A stretch of DNA of 64,000 bases. Origin: Hylemonella sp. UBA6679 (GTDB lineage: Bacteria; Pseudomonadota; Gammaproteobacteria; Burkholderiales; Burkholderiaceae_C). The notes below the pieces were generated by a model, which ran no database searches, was not told where the DNA came from, and saw only the letters and a program-made list of their open reading frames with translations. Below are positions 52,251 to 60,721 of this stretch, piece by piece. The stretch spans positions 1 through 64,000 of the forward strand of contig DKJZ01000063.1 in the NCBI GenBank assembly GCA_002454975.1, given 5' to 3'. Within the stretch, counting starts at the first letter, position 1. Each line of letters begins with the position of its first letter. Made by a program: the position numbers and the translations under genes.

Positions 52251-52760
52251 TTAAAGACTTGAGCAGACTGCAGCCATGAGGCAACTCAGCGTGGCCACCA
52301 CGGTGAGTGGGGTGCGCAAAGACATCCAAGTGCCCAGCCCTGATCTGGCGTAAACGCGCCTGTCCACCCCCCAGCACACCAGCAGCAGGCCAGCCAGCAG
52401 ATACAGTCCTGCCGCAGTGGGCAGCAACAAGGCCACCCAAGCGATCAGGCTGGGCATGACCCCCCACGCCAAGGCGGCGTTGTTTGGTTGCGCTTCGCGC
52501 ATGGTCAAGCCCCAGTGGATGGCACCCAGAAACGAGGCAATGGTGGCCGCGTAAGCCGCCAGCCCATGCGCGGCAGGGGCGTGGCCAGTGCAAACGGCCG
52601 CAGCCCCGGTCACAAATGGGATCAAGCCCAGGTAACCCAAGCGACGCGCCCAAGCAGGCGGCTGGGACATGACAGCGGCCTGGGCGTGCAGGCTGGATGA
52701 GGCGCTTGAAGGGGTGCTGATCGGGGTGTTGAGCGGGGTGTTTGGCGTGGGCTTGGACAT
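52251..52760 (-). CDS. DUF3429 family membrane protein
   Basis: A 169-aa protein with four to five helices: LGYLGLIPFVTGAAAVC, AYAATIASFLGAIHWGLTM, WGVMPSLIAWVALLL and YLLAGLLLVCWGVDRRVY, the DUF3429 pattern. The first 30 residues are a low-complexity Thr-Pro-Ser stretch; a start at 52670 (MSQPPAWAR) would remove it. Function unknown. Confidence 0.78.
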   Translation of the reverse strand: MSKPTPNTPLNTPISTPSSASSSLHAQAAVMSQPPAWARRLGYLGLIPFVTGAAAVCTGHAPAAHGLAAYAATIASFLGAIHWGLTMREAQPNNAALAWGVMPSLIAWVALLLPTAAGLYLLAGLLLVCWGVDRRVYARSGLGTWMSLRTPLTVVATLSCLMAAVCSSL

Positions 52761-52871
52761 GGGGCTGGTTGAGGCTGGGTTTGACTTTTCGGTCAATGCC
52801 AAAATAGTGCTTCGATTATCCAAGAACACCCAAGCCCGCGACTTCTCGCTTGGGTAAGCCGAAGGAAGCCC

Positions 52872-53291
52872 ATGAAATACCTCCACACCATGGTCCGCGT
52901 GACCGATTTGCCCACCTCGCTGCGCTTTTATGTGGACGCGCTTGGCCTGGAGGTGCTGCGCCAGTACGACAACCCGGCCGGTCGCTTCACCCTGGTGTAC
53001 CTGGCCGCCCCTGGCGACAGCGAAGCGCAGGTTGAGCTCACCTACAACTACGACCCCGAGGTCTACACCGGCGGGCGCAACTTTGGCCACCTGGCTTATG
53101 CGGTGGAGAACATCTACGCCACCTGTGAGCGTTTGCAACAGCACGGCGTGACCATCAGCCGCCCGCCGCGCGACGGCCGCATGGCCTTTGTGCGTTCACC
53201 CGATGGCATTTCAGTCGAACTGCTGCAAGCAGGCCACGCTTTGCCACCGGCAGAGCCCTGGGTGTCCATGCCCAATGTGGGCAGTTGGTGA
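52872..53291 (+). CDS. gloA: Lactoylglutathione lyase (glyoxalase I)
   Basis: A 139-aa glyoxalase I that converts the methylglyoxal-glutathione adduct. Metal-ligand regions are seen: N-terminal LHTMVRV, QVELTYNY, FGHLAYAVENIY and SPDGISVELLQ. Length is normal for the bacterial enzyme. A ribosome site GAAGGAAG precedes the ATG. Confidence 0.94.
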   Translation: MKYLHTMVRVTDLPTSLRFYVDALGLEVLRQYDNPAGRFTLVYLAAPGDSEAQVELTYNYDPEVYTGGRNFGHLAYAVENIYATCERLQQHGVTISRPPRDGRMAFVRSPDGISVELLQAGHALPPAEPWVSMPNVGSW

Positions 53292-53295
53292 GGCC

Positions 53296-54114
53296 ATGAA
53301 CCAAGCCACGAACCCCCACTACTTGCAAGCGCAACATGATTGGCCTGAGCACCAGGCCGTCGCGCACCTGGTGGGCTCGCTGCCCATGGGTGGCGTGGTG
53401 CCGCACACCCCGGTGCACGCGTTCAAACAGCCCCCGGAGACGCTGCGCCTGGGCGAGATGACACCAACAGCCACGCGGCAAGACATTGAGCTCGGTGGAC
53501 TACTGGCGTTTGTGATTGACCATGTGGTCACGCATAAGGAGGCTGACGCCATCGTGCAGGCCACCGAACGCATGGGCTACCGGCCCGAAGCCCCTGGCAT
53601 TGCCACGCCACCGGGTATGCGCATGAACAAATCGGTGCATTGGTTGGCTGACGAAGCGATGATGCAGCCCATGTTTGCGCGCATCGGGCATTTGCTGCCT
53701 GCCACGCTCGATGGTGGTGCGTTGTTCCCGGCTTTCAGCCACCGCATGAACATGTACCGCTACGACGACCAAGATGTGTTCAACCGCCACACCGACGGCA
53801 ACTGGCCAGGCTACAGCCTGAGCGAAGACCGCAGCGAGATGCAAGCGTGGCCCAGCAACTTGCGTTCAGGCCTGACCATGTTGCTCTACCTCAATGGCCC
53901 AGAAGACGGGGTGCAAGGCGGCCACACCCGTTTGCTGCACCGGCATGGCGCGGTGGATGTGGTGCCGAAAAAAGGTTCAGCCTTGTTTTTCCGGCATGGC
54001 TTTGGCCCTACCTCGGTGGTGCACGAAGGCTGCCGGGTGAGCGGACCCGTACCCAAGTACGTGGCCCGCATCAACGTGATGTACGACTGGCGCGCCGCAC
54101 CTCACGTGGCTTGA
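53296..54114 (+). CDS. 2-oxoglutarate/Fe(II)-dependent oxygenase
   Basis: A 272-aa protein of the prolyl 4-hydroxylase-like 2OG-Fe(II) superfamily. Iron ligands: HxD in FNRHTDGNWPGY and a distal His in SVVHEGCRV; the 2OG-binding Arg is in YVARINVMYDW. GGHTRLLHRHGAVDVVPKKGSALFF is the connecting core strand. Substrate unknown. I start at MNQATNPHY, 4 nt after gloA; they may be co-transcribed. Confidence 0.85.
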   Translation: MNQATNPHYLQAQHDWPEHQAVAHLVGSLPMGGVVPHTPVHAFKQPPETLRLGEMTPTATRQDIELGGLLAFVIDHVVTHKEADAIVQATERMGYRPEAPGIATPPGMRMNKSVHWLADEAMMQPMFARIGHLLPATLDGGALFPAFSHRMNMYRYDDQDVFNRHTDGNWPGYSLSEDRSEMQAWPSNLRSGLTMLLYLNGPEDGVQGGHTRLLHRHGAVDVVPKKGSALFFRHGFGPTSVVHEGCRVSGPVPKYVARINVMYDWRAAPHVA

Positions 54115-54118
54115 ACGA

Positions 54119-54562
54119 TCAGTAAGTTTTGTAGGGCAGGAACTTGCCCGACAAGACCACGTTCACGCGGTCGCCTTTAGGGTCAGCTTGGCGCTGGATG
54201 TCCATGCTGAAGTCGATCGCGCTCATGATGCCGTCGCCGAACTCTTCGTGGATGAGTTCTTTGATGGTGGTGCCATACACGCTCACAATTTCATACCAAC
54301 GGTAGATCAGCGGGTCGGTGGGCACGGGGGTGGGCAGCGAGCCTTTGTAAGGCACCACTTGCAGCCACTTTTGTTCGTCGGCGGTCAGGCCAAAAATTTT
54401 GCCCAAAGCTTTGGCTTGTGCTGCTGTGGCCGTCATTTGGCCCAGGCACAGCGCGGTGGTCCACTCTTTGGACTCGCCCACTTTTTTAGCCACATCGTCC
54501 CATTTGATGCCCTTGGACACCTTGGTGCTGATGATTTTTTCTGTCACGTCCATGCGATTCAT
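54119..54562 (-). CDS. cynS: Cyanase (cyanate hydratase)
   Basis: Cyanase (147 aa) converts cyanate and bicarbonate to ammonia and CO2. The catalytic Arg, Glu and Ser are placed in IYRWYEIVSVYG, TIKELIHEEFGDG and IMSAIDFSMDI. The N-terminal helix-turn-helix-like region and the C-terminal FLPYKTY are typical. AGGAG precedes the ATG. It ends the cynABDS operon. Confidence 0.97.
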   Translation of the reverse strand: MNRMDVTEKIISTKVSKGIKWDDVAKKVGESKEWTTALCLGQMTATAAQAKALGKIFGLTADEQKWLQVVPYKGSLPTPVPTDPLIYRWYEIVSVYGTTIKELIHEEFGDGIMSAIDFSMDIQRQADPKGDRVNVVLSGKFLPYKTY

Positions 54563-54593
54563 GCTTTACTCCTGATTTGATAGCTGAAAAGGT

Positions 54594-55508
54594 TTAATGG
54601 CTGCCGGCTTTGGCCCGTTTGACCAAGAAGTCGACAATGTGGTTGCGAAGGTCGTAATAACCTTCGAGGTGATGCAACTGCGCGCGCTGGCGGCTGCGCG
54701 GCAGCGGGTTGACCACCACCTCGGCAATGCCGCCAGGCACGTAGCCGGCATCGGTTTCAGAGCCGTTGCTCATGAGCAAAATGCGGTCGGCCAGCAAAAT
54801 GGCCTCGTCCACATCGTGGGTGATCATGAACACGGTTTGTTGGGTCTCGCGCACGATGCCCATCAATTCGTCTTGGATGGTGCCGCGGGTCAGCGCATCC
54901 AAAGCACCGAAGGGTTCATCGAGCAAGAGCATCTTGGGCTGGATGGAGAACGCCCGGGCAATGCCCACGCGCTGCTTCATGCCGCCTGAGAGTTGCGAGG
55001 GCTTTTTGTCGATGGCTGGCAGCAAGCCCACCAGCGCGACAAACTTTTCCACATGCACATTCACCTTGGCAGCGGGCCAATCGGGCCAGCGTGATTTGAC
55101 GGCAAAGGCGATGTTTTGGCGCACGGTGAGCCAGGGCATGAGCGCGTGGCTTTGGAACACCACACCGCGCTCCAGGCTGGGGCCGGCCACTTCGCGGTTG
55201 TCCATGAACACATGGCCGCTGCTGGCGGTGTCCAAACCGGCAAGCACATTGAGTACCGTGGTTTTGCCGCAGCCTGAGTGGCCGATGATGCAAACAAATT
55301 CGCCTTTGTCCAAGGTGAAGCTCACGTCGGCAAACACCGGCTTGCCGGGCACATAGGTTTTGCTCAAACCTTCAATTTTCAGAAAACCGGTCATGGTCGG
55401 ATCTTTGGCTAAGGGGTGGGCAGCTGGGCTCACAGCAGCTGGGGCAGCGGCGTGCAAGGCTTCAGAGGTTGATGCAGCGTGGGGGTTGAGGCGCTCATCA
55501 CTCCACAT
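54594..55508 (-). CDS. cynD: Cyanate/nitrate-type ABC transporter ATPase
   Basis: A 304-aa ATPase of the NrtD/CmpD/CynD group: Walker A GHSGCGKTTVLN, Q-loop, signature LSGGMKQRVGIARA, Walker B MLLLDEPFGALDALT, H-loop ITHDVDEAILLADR. The first 38 residues are an Ala/Pro-rich extension; a start at 55394 (MTGFLKIEG) would drop it but has no ribosome site, while the chosen ATG overlaps the permease gene by 11 nt. The cyanate assignment comes from cynS next to it. Confidence 0.9.
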   Translation of the reverse strand: MWSDERLNPHAASTSEALHAAAPAAVSPAAHPLAKDPTMTGFLKIEGLSKTYVPGKPVFADVSFTLDKGEFVCIIGHSGCGKTTVLNVLAGLDTASSGHVFMDNREVAGPSLERGVVFQSHALMPWLTVRQNIAFAVKSRWPDWPAAKVNVHVEKFVALVGLLPAIDKKPSQLSGGMKQRVGIARAFSIQPKMLLLDEPFGALDALTRGTIQDELMGIVRETQQTVFMITHDVDEAILLADRILLMSNGSETDAGYVPGGIAEVVVNPLPRSRQRAQLHHLEGYYDLRNHIVDFLVKRAKAGSH

Positions 55509-56361
55509 AGGTCACCGCCTTTTGCAATTGGCCAAAGGCCAGGTCCAACAACATGCCCACGATGCCAATCACGCCAATGGCGAAGATCACGTTGGTCAGC
55601 GACAGGTTGTTCCACTCGTTCCACACAAAGTAGCCAATGCCTGTGCCGCCCACCAGCATCTCGGCAGCCACAATCACCAGCCAGGCAATGCCCATGGAGA
55701 TGCGCATGCCGGTCAGGATGGTGGGCGCTGCTGCGGGCAAGATCACCAGAAACGCTTTGCGCAGCGGGTTGACCTCTAAGGTGGCCGATACATTGAGCCA
55801 CTCGCGCTTGACCGAGGCCACACCGAAGGCGGTGTTGATCAGCATGGGCCAGACCGAGCAGATGAAGATCACAAAGATGCCGCTGATCGACGAGTCTTTG
55901 ATGGTGTAGAGCGCCAGCGGCATCCACGCCAGAGGGCTGATGGGTTTGAGCACCTGGATGAAGGGGTCAAACGCGCGGCGCAAGAGTGGCGACATGCCAA
56001 TCACGAAACCCAAAGGCACGGCCACCAAGGCGGCGAGCAAAAAGCCCAGACCCACGCGGCCCAGGGAGTGCGCCAACTGAATCAAGATGCCTTTGTCGTT
56101 CGGGCCGTTGTCGTACATCGGGTCCGAGGCGTGCTTCCAAATGGTGCTGCCCATTTGGCCCAGCGTGGGAAAGCCATTGGTTTTGGTGGTGCCCGGGTCT
56201 TTGCCCATCATCTTGAGGTACTCGATTTGCTCAGCGGTCATGCCGCTGGTGCTGGCCACACCAGCGCTGCCAGACTGCAGCGTGGCGGCATACCAAACCC
56301 CCAGAAATGAGAGAAAAATCAGCAAGGACACCAGCCCTGCTTTCATGTTGATGGATCGCAT
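55498..56361 (-). CDS. cynB: Cyanate/nitrate-type ABC transporter permease
   Basis: A 287-aa inner-membrane permease of the NrtB/SsuC type with six or so helices and the EAA-type loop GVASVKREWLNVSATLEVNPLRKAFLVILPAAAP. It is transcribed after the binding-protein gene and overlaps the ATPase gene. Confidence 0.92.
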   Translation of the reverse strand: MRSINMKAGLVSLLIFLSFLGVWYAATLQSGSAGVASTSGMTAEQIEYLKMMGKDPGTTKTNGFPTLGQMGSTIWKHASDPMYDNGPNDKGILIQLAHSLGRVGLGFLLAALVAVPLGFVIGMSPLLRRAFDPFIQVLKPISPLAWMPLALYTIKDSSISGIFVIFICSVWPMLINTAFGVASVKREWLNVSATLEVNPLRKAFLVILPAAAPTILTGMRISMGIAWLVIVAAEMLVGGTGIGYFVWNEWNNLSLTNVIFAIGVIGIVGMLLDLAFGQLQKAVTYVE

Positions 56362-56393
56362 AATTGCCTTATAAGCCTTGTATTTATTGATGT

Positions 56394-57764
56394 TTAAGCT
56401 ATTTTGTTGATAGCAAAGCTCTTGATGTACTCTTCCGGCTTGGCGGCATCAAACTCTTTGCCCATGACCTTGAACTTCTTGTAAGCACCCTCAGGCGCTT
56501 TGAAGCCAGCCTCGGTCATGTACTTTTTGGCGTCGGTGAGCAAGAACACTTTCTCGGCGATTTGCTTGTAGTTCACCTCGCCTTTGATGTAGCCCCAACG
56601 CTTCATCTGCGTGAGCATCCACACCGCCATGCTTTGCCATGGCACCGGGTCGAAGTTGGCGCGGTCCGGCACGTTTTTGATGTTGCCCAAGCCATCGGCA
56701 AACTTGCCAGTGAGCACCTGCTGCAGCACCGCTTCGGGCTGGTTGAGGTACTGCGCAGGCGCAATCACCTTGGCAATCAAGTCGCGGTCTTTGGCCTGGC
56801 TGGCCATGTGGCTGGCGGTGAGCACGGCGCGGTACAGCGCGGCAAAGCTGTTGGGGTTTTGCTTGATGAACTCATCGCTCATGCCAAAGGCGCAGCAGGG
56901 GTGGCCATCCCAAATTTCTTTGGACAAGATGTGGATGAAGCCCACCTCGTCGTACACCGCGCGCTGGTTGAAAGGATCGGGGCCGAGGAAGCCGTCGATG
57001 TTGCCCGCGCGCAAATTGGCCACCATCTCTGGCGGCGGTGTGACGCGGATTTGCACATCGGTGTCGGGGTTCAGGCCGTTTTCGGCCAGGTAGTAGCGCA
57101 ACAAAAAGTTGTGCATGCTGTACTCAAAGGGCACCGCGAACTTGAAGCCTTTCCAGCTCTTGGGGTCGCGCTTGTCTTTGTGCTTGACGTGCAGGGTGAT
57201 GGCCTGGCCATTGGTGTTTTGAATGCTCGCCACATTCATGCCCACCTGGTTGGAGCCCAGGCCCATGCTCATGGCCAGCGGCATGGGCGAGAGGAAGTGG
57301 CTCGCGTCATGCTCTTTGTTGATCATCTTGTCGCGAATCAGCGCCCAGCCCGCGGTTTTGTTGAGCTGCACATTCAAGCCTTCTTTGCGATAGAAGCCCA
57401 GCGGGTCGGCCATGATGAGTGGCGAGGCGCAAGTGATGGCGATGAAGCCAATCTTGAGGTCTTTCTTCTCCAGCGAGCCTTTGTCTTGTGCCATGGCTTG
57501 CAAGGCGCCGATGGGCAGCACCGAGGCAATGGCCGCACGTGCGGTGCTGGCGCCAACTGCCTTCAAAAAGCCGCGACGCACGCTGTCGACTGGGAACAGG
57601 GCTTTGACCAACGCAGCTTCCATGAACTGGTGCCCCGCTTCTTCAGCGCTGGCCGCAATGCTGTGCTCGCCTGGTGCATGGTCTTGACCACAGGCGCATT
57701 TGAGCATCAAGGGGCGGTCGGCATCGTAAGGATCGTGCGGGGACGTGGTGGGCAACAGAGACAT
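56394..57764 (-). CDS. cynA: Cyanate/nitrate-type ABC substrate-binding protein, Tat-exported
   Basis: A 456-aa protein of the NrtA/CmpA/CynA group. The ligand domain begins at KKDLKIGFIAITCASPLIMADPLGFY and carries TPPPEMVANLRAGNIDGFLGPDPFNQRAV. A Tat signal (RRGFLKAVGAS) lies unusually far in, near residue 63, after an extension with CACGQDH. A sigma-54-like promoter precedes the gene. Cyanate rather than nitrate is inferred from the cynABDS order. Confidence 0.9.
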   Translation of the reverse strand: MSLLPTTSPHDPYDADRPLMLKCACGQDHAPGEHSIAASAEEAGHQFMEAALVKALFPVDSVRRGFLKAVGASTARAAIASVLPIGALQAMAQDKGSLEKKDLKIGFIAITCASPLIMADPLGFYRKEGLNVQLNKTAGWALIRDKMINKEHDASHFLSPMPLAMSMGLGSNQVGMNVASIQNTNGQAITLHVKHKDKRDPKSWKGFKFAVPFEYSMHNFLLRYYLAENGLNPDTDVQIRVTPPPEMVANLRAGNIDGFLGPDPFNQRAVYDEVGFIHILSKEIWDGHPCCAFGMSDEFIKQNPNSFAALYRAVLTASHMASQAKDRDLIAKVIAPAQYLNQPEAVLQQVLTGKFADGLGNIKNVPDRANFDPVPWQSMAVWMLTQMKRWGYIKGEVNYKQIAEKVFLLTDAKKYMTEAGFKAPEGAYKKFKVMGKEFDAAKPEEYIKSFAINKIA

Positions 57765-57800
57765 GGCAAACCTCTCGGTAGAAATGGATACCGAGGTATT

Positions 57801-57816
57801 TGCAAAGGCCGTGCCA
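57801..57816 (-). promoter_or_regulatory. Sigma-54 (-24/-12) promoter of cynABDS
   Basis: Read on the minus strand, TGGCACGGCCTTTGCA matches TGGCACG-N4-TTGCA at every fixed base. The start site would be about 57790, 26 nt before the cynA ATG. Sigma-54 with NtrC is the usual route for nitrogen-scavenging genes. Confidence 0.8.
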
Positions 57817-57845
57817 CCTTTGTCGGGGCAGTGCGCACATCAAGA

Positions 57846-57862
57846 TGCACGCATTTGGTGCG
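57846..57862. promoter_or_regulatory. NtrC-like enhancer site before cynA
   Basis: TGCACGCATTTGGTGCG fits TGCAC-N5-TGGTGCA with one mismatch, 30 bp upstream of the sigma-54 element. A second, poorer match may lie at 57898-57913. Confidence 0.6.
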
Positions 57863-57946
57863 CCTAGACCGAGAATTACCCTCAGCCATCGCTAGAGTGC
57901 ATTTTTTGGGGCGTTCTATGCTTTGAAGGGCACCAAGACAAGGCCA

Positions 57947-57971
57947 TTGATCGCATGCTTCATGCGATCAA
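57947..57971. repeat. Perfect 11-bp inverted repeat
   Basis: TTGATCGCATG (57947-57957) and CATGCGATCAA (57961-57971) are exact complements around CTT. It lies just beyond the DUF1348 stop and upstream of cynA. No T-run follows, so it is more like an operator than a terminator. The same 11-mer recurs at 59946-59956. Confidence 0.75.
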
Positions 57972-57972
57972 G

Positions 57973-58449
57973 TCACAAACCCAAATCGCTCAAGCTGGGA
58001 TGATCGTCTGGGCGGCGCCCCAGGGGCCAATGAAACAAACGTTGTTCCGCTTTGATGGGCATGTCGTTGATGCTGGCAAAGCGACGCTGCATGTAGCCGT
58101 ACGCGTTGAACTCCCAGTTCTCGTTGCCGTAGCTGCGAAACCATTGCCCCGAGTCGTCATGCCATTCATAGGCAAAGCGCACCGCGATGCGGTTGTCGGT
58201 GTAGGCCCACACCTCTTTGATCAGACGGTAGTCCAACTCGCGTGCCCATTTGCGCGCCAGAAAGGCTTTGACCTCTTCACGGCCCTTGGGAAATTCAGCG
58301 CGGTTACGCCAGGTAGTGTCTTCGGTGTACACGCGGGCGCAGACCTCGGGGTCGCGGGTGTTCCAGGCGTCTTCGGCCATGCGCACTTTTTGTGCGGCGG
58401 TTTGCGCGTCAAACGGTGGCAGCGGTGGGCGGGGGGTGATGGTGGGCAT
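57973..58449 (-). CDS. DUF1348 / NTF2-like protein
   Basis: A 158-aa protein of the DUF1348 family with the NTF2-like (SnoaL) fold: AEDAWNTRDPEVCARVYTED, WRNRAEFPKGREEVKAFL, RFAYEWHDDSGQWFRSYGNENWEF and GYMQRRFASINDMPI. The cavity fold suggests small-molecule binding; no reaction is known. Lies between the cyanate operon and the MocR gene, starting 12 nt after the latter's stop. Confidence 0.88.
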   Translation of the reverse strand: MPTITPRPPLPPFDAQTAAQKVRMAEDAWNTRDPEVCARVYTEDTTWRNRAEFPKGREEVKAFLARKWARELDYRLIKEVWAYTDNRIAVRFAYEWHDDSGQWFRSYGNENWEFNAYGYMQRRFASINDMPIKAEQRLFHWPLGRRPDDHPSLSDLGL

Positions 58450-58461
58450 AGGGGGCTTTCT

Positions 58462-59850
58462 TCAAACGGTGGAATGGGGGTGAACGGGGTGGTTCAGGGT
58501 GTCGGCGATCAAGCGAAGGGCCAGGTCGCATTCATCGCGACTCACCGGCCCGCCCAGACACACACGCACGGCATCAGGCGGGTCGCCATCGGTGGAAAAC
58601 GCGGCACTTGCGACCACGCCCACACCGCGGGTGCGCAGGTAAGAGGCGAACTCCACCGGGCTCCAGCCGGGACTGAGTGGCAGCCACAGGTGAAAGGCGT
58701 CTTGTGGCGCCAGAATTGGGTGGCCTTGCAAATGGGTGGCGGCCATGCGCTGGCGCACTGCGCATTCTTCGCGCACCGCTTGCAGCATGGCTAGCGCGGT
58801 GCCGTCTTGCACCCAGGCGGTGGCCAGGGCGTTGGTCACCGGCGAGGCCATCACCGTGGTGGCGCGCATGGCACCAGCCAATCGCTGGGCTTGTCGCTCA
58901 CTCGGTGCGCGCACATAAGCGCTGCGCAAACCCGCGCCAAAGCATTTGGACAAACCACTGACGTGGTAGGTCAGCTCTGGGGCCAGGTTGGCCAGGCTGG
59001 TTGGTGTGTGCTGCGGCAACATGCCGTAGGCATCGTCTTCAATGATGGGCACCGCAAAGCGCAGCGCCACATCAGCCAAGGCTTCACGCCGCGCACGCGA
59101 CATGGTCACGGTGGTGGGGTTGAGCAGCGTGGGGTTGCAGTACAGGGCTTTGGGGTGCAGGCTTTTACAAGCGTGCTCGAACGCATCCACCAGCGGACCC
59201 TCATCGTCCATGGGCAGCGCATGCATTTGTACCCCCAACTGCGCAGCAATCGCCTTCACGCCAGGGTAAGTGAGCGACTCCACACACACCAACTCGCCAG
59301 GGCGCGCCAACAAAGAAAACAAAGCGGTCAGCACACTGTGTATGCCGGGGCTGAGCAATACCTGTTCGGCTTTGCAATCGGCCACGCGGGCACGCAACCA
59401 CTGCGCACCCACATCGCGGTCTAGGTGGGTGCCGCCGAAATCTTGGTAGCGCAACAAGCCCCACCAATCAGCACGCGCGAGCAAGCGCGCCGCGCTGTCT
59501 TGCAAGTGCGCCATCAGGGCCGGGTCTTGCGGCTCAGGTGGCATGTTCATGGTCATCTCGGCACCACTGCCGCCGCGCAGAGGTTGCGTAGCGCTCATGC
59601 CGCGAACAAACGTGCCCAGGCCGGCGTGGGTGTCGATCAGCCCGCGCTTGCGCGCCTCGCTGTAAGCGCGCGCCACCGTGGTGTAGTTGAGACTCAGCAG
59701 GCTGGCCAGGTCGCGCAAGGTGGGCAACCTGTCGCGCGCCACCAAGCGGCCGCTGCGCACGTCTTGAGCGATGAGCTCGGGCAGCAGCAAATAAGCCGGC
59801 TGCTCGCTCGTCTCAATTTTCTTGACCCAATGCGCAAAACTTTTGGACAT
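58462..59850 (-). CDS. MocR-family (GntR/aminotransferase) regulator
   Basis: A 462-aa fusion of an N-terminal GntR winged helix (LPTLRDLASLLSLNYTTVARAYSEARKRGLI) with a type-I PLP aminotransferase-like domain; the PLP Lys is in SGLSKCFGAGLRSAY. MocR proteins sense PLP or amino compounds and often control divergent genes, here the Nit1C operon. TTGATCG motifs fill the shared intergenic region. Confidence 0.92.
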   Translation of the reverse strand: MSKSFAHWVKKIETSEQPAYLLLPELIAQDVRSGRLVARDRLPTLRDLASLLSLNYTTVARAYSEARKRGLIDTHAGLGTFVRGMSATQPLRGGSGAEMTMNMPPEPQDPALMAHLQDSAARLLARADWWGLLRYQDFGGTHLDRDVGAQWLRARVADCKAEQVLLSPGIHSVLTALFSLLARPGELVCVESLTYPGVKAIAAQLGVQMHALPMDDEGPLVDAFEHACKSLHPKALYCNPTLLNPTTVTMSRARREALADVALRFAVPIIEDDAYGMLPQHTPTSLANLAPELTYHVSGLSKCFGAGLRSAYVRAPSERQAQRLAGAMRATTVMASPVTNALATAWVQDGTALAMLQAVREECAVRQRMAATHLQGHPILAPQDAFHLWLPLSPGWSPVEFASYLRTRGVGVVASAAFSTDGDPPDAVRVCLGGPVSRDECDLALRLIADTLNHPVHPHSTV

Positions 59851-59932
59851 GAACCTTCACATGCACTATCTGTGCCTGCCCATGCCATCAAGGTGCTATC
59901 AAATTTGCTGTGTGTTGGTGCATGCAGCGCCA

Positions 59933-60118
59933 TTGATCGGGTGCATTGATCGCATGGTGCATGCACGTACGTTGTGCGTTTCACGCGCATTGCTGTGTGT
60001 CAAACAGGCAGCGCAGTCTCGCCAGCATGGCGAACAGAGCGACATGGAAAAAATTTTGCCGTTCGATCAATGCCCCATCAAGCCCATGTGCTGCGCTTGA
60101 TCGCACTTTGATTGCATG
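59933..60118. repeat. Cluster of TTGATCG motifs in the MocR-Nit1C intergenic region
   Basis: TTGATCG occurs at 59933, 59946 and 60097 on +, as CGATCAA at 60064, and in changed form (TTGATTGCATG) at 60108. Pairs are spaced 13 bp and 11 bp, about one helix turn. MocR/GntR regulators commonly bind such direct repeats. The rest of the 379-bp gap holds the sigma-54-like element at 60145 and an NtrC-like site at 59906-59922. Confidence 0.65.
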
Positions 60119-60144
60119 TCCTCGCGAGACAAGCGCTAAGAACT

Positions 60145-60160
60145 TGGCACGTACCGTGCA
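60145..60160 (+). promoter_or_regulatory. Sigma-54-like promoter of the Nit1C operon
   Basis: TGGCACGTACCGTGCA matches TGGCACG-N4-TTGCA with one mismatch (G for T); the key GG and GC are kept. The start would be near 60171, leaving a 59-nt leader. Confidence 0.65.
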
Positions 60161-60229
60161 AAGACACAGGGCGCGCTGTTCACCAAAGCACACAGCCCCG
60201 CTGATTCATCAACCCTACCGGAGTTACCC

Positions 60230-60712
60230 ATGCCCAAAGTCACGAAGCCTGCCAATGTCAAAGGCGACATCCTGGTCGATTACGAAGAGAAAGTGTTTGA
60301 AGACGTCAAAGCTGCCCCCGGCGAAAAGGCCCTGGTGACTTTCCACACCGTGGCCTTTGAGGGCTCGATTGGTTTTGTTAACCTGCTGCAAGCCACCCGC
60401 TTGAAGCGCAAAGGCTTTGAGACCTCGGTACTCTTGTACGGCCCTGGCGTGACACTGGGTGTGCAGCGCGGCTTCCCCACCTTGGGCGACGAAGCTTTCC
60501 CTGGCCACCAGAACTTCAACAACCAAATCAGCAAGTTCATCGAAGAAGGCGGCAAGGTCTACGCCTGCCGTTTTGCGCTGCAGGCGCTCTACGGCCACGG
60601 CGAAGGCGCTTTGATCCCCGGCATCAAGCCCATCAACCCACTCGATGTGCTCGACCTGATCTTGCTGCACCGCAAAGACAACGCCTTCATCCTCGACACC
60701 TGGACCCTTTGA
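60230..60712 (+). CDS. MSMEG_0572/Sll0783-family protein (Nit1C)
   Basis: A 160-aa soluble protein of the MSMEG_0572 family, first gene of Nit1C clusters (called NitB in cyanotrophic Pseudomonas, as I recall). Seen: EKALVTFHTVAFEGSIGFVNLLQATRLKRKG and LGVQRGFPTLGDEAFPGHQNFNNQI, suggestive of a DsrE-like fold. The cyanobacterial member responds to nitrogen starvation. Its biochemical role is unknown. GGAG precedes the ATG. Confidence 0.9.
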   Translation: MPKVTKPANVKGDILVDYEEKVFEDVKAAPGEKALVTFHTVAFEGSIGFVNLLQATRLKRKGFETSVLLYGPGVTLGVQRGFPTLGDEAFPGHQNFNNQISKFIEEGGKVYACRFALQALYGHGEGALIPGIKPINPLDVLDLILLHRKDNAFILDTWTL

Positions 60713-60721
60713 GGACACGGC

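Noticed and set aside
56562..57926. 454-residue plus-strand frame opposite cynA
   Set aside because: Shadow frame of the substrate-binding protein gene, with no family features.
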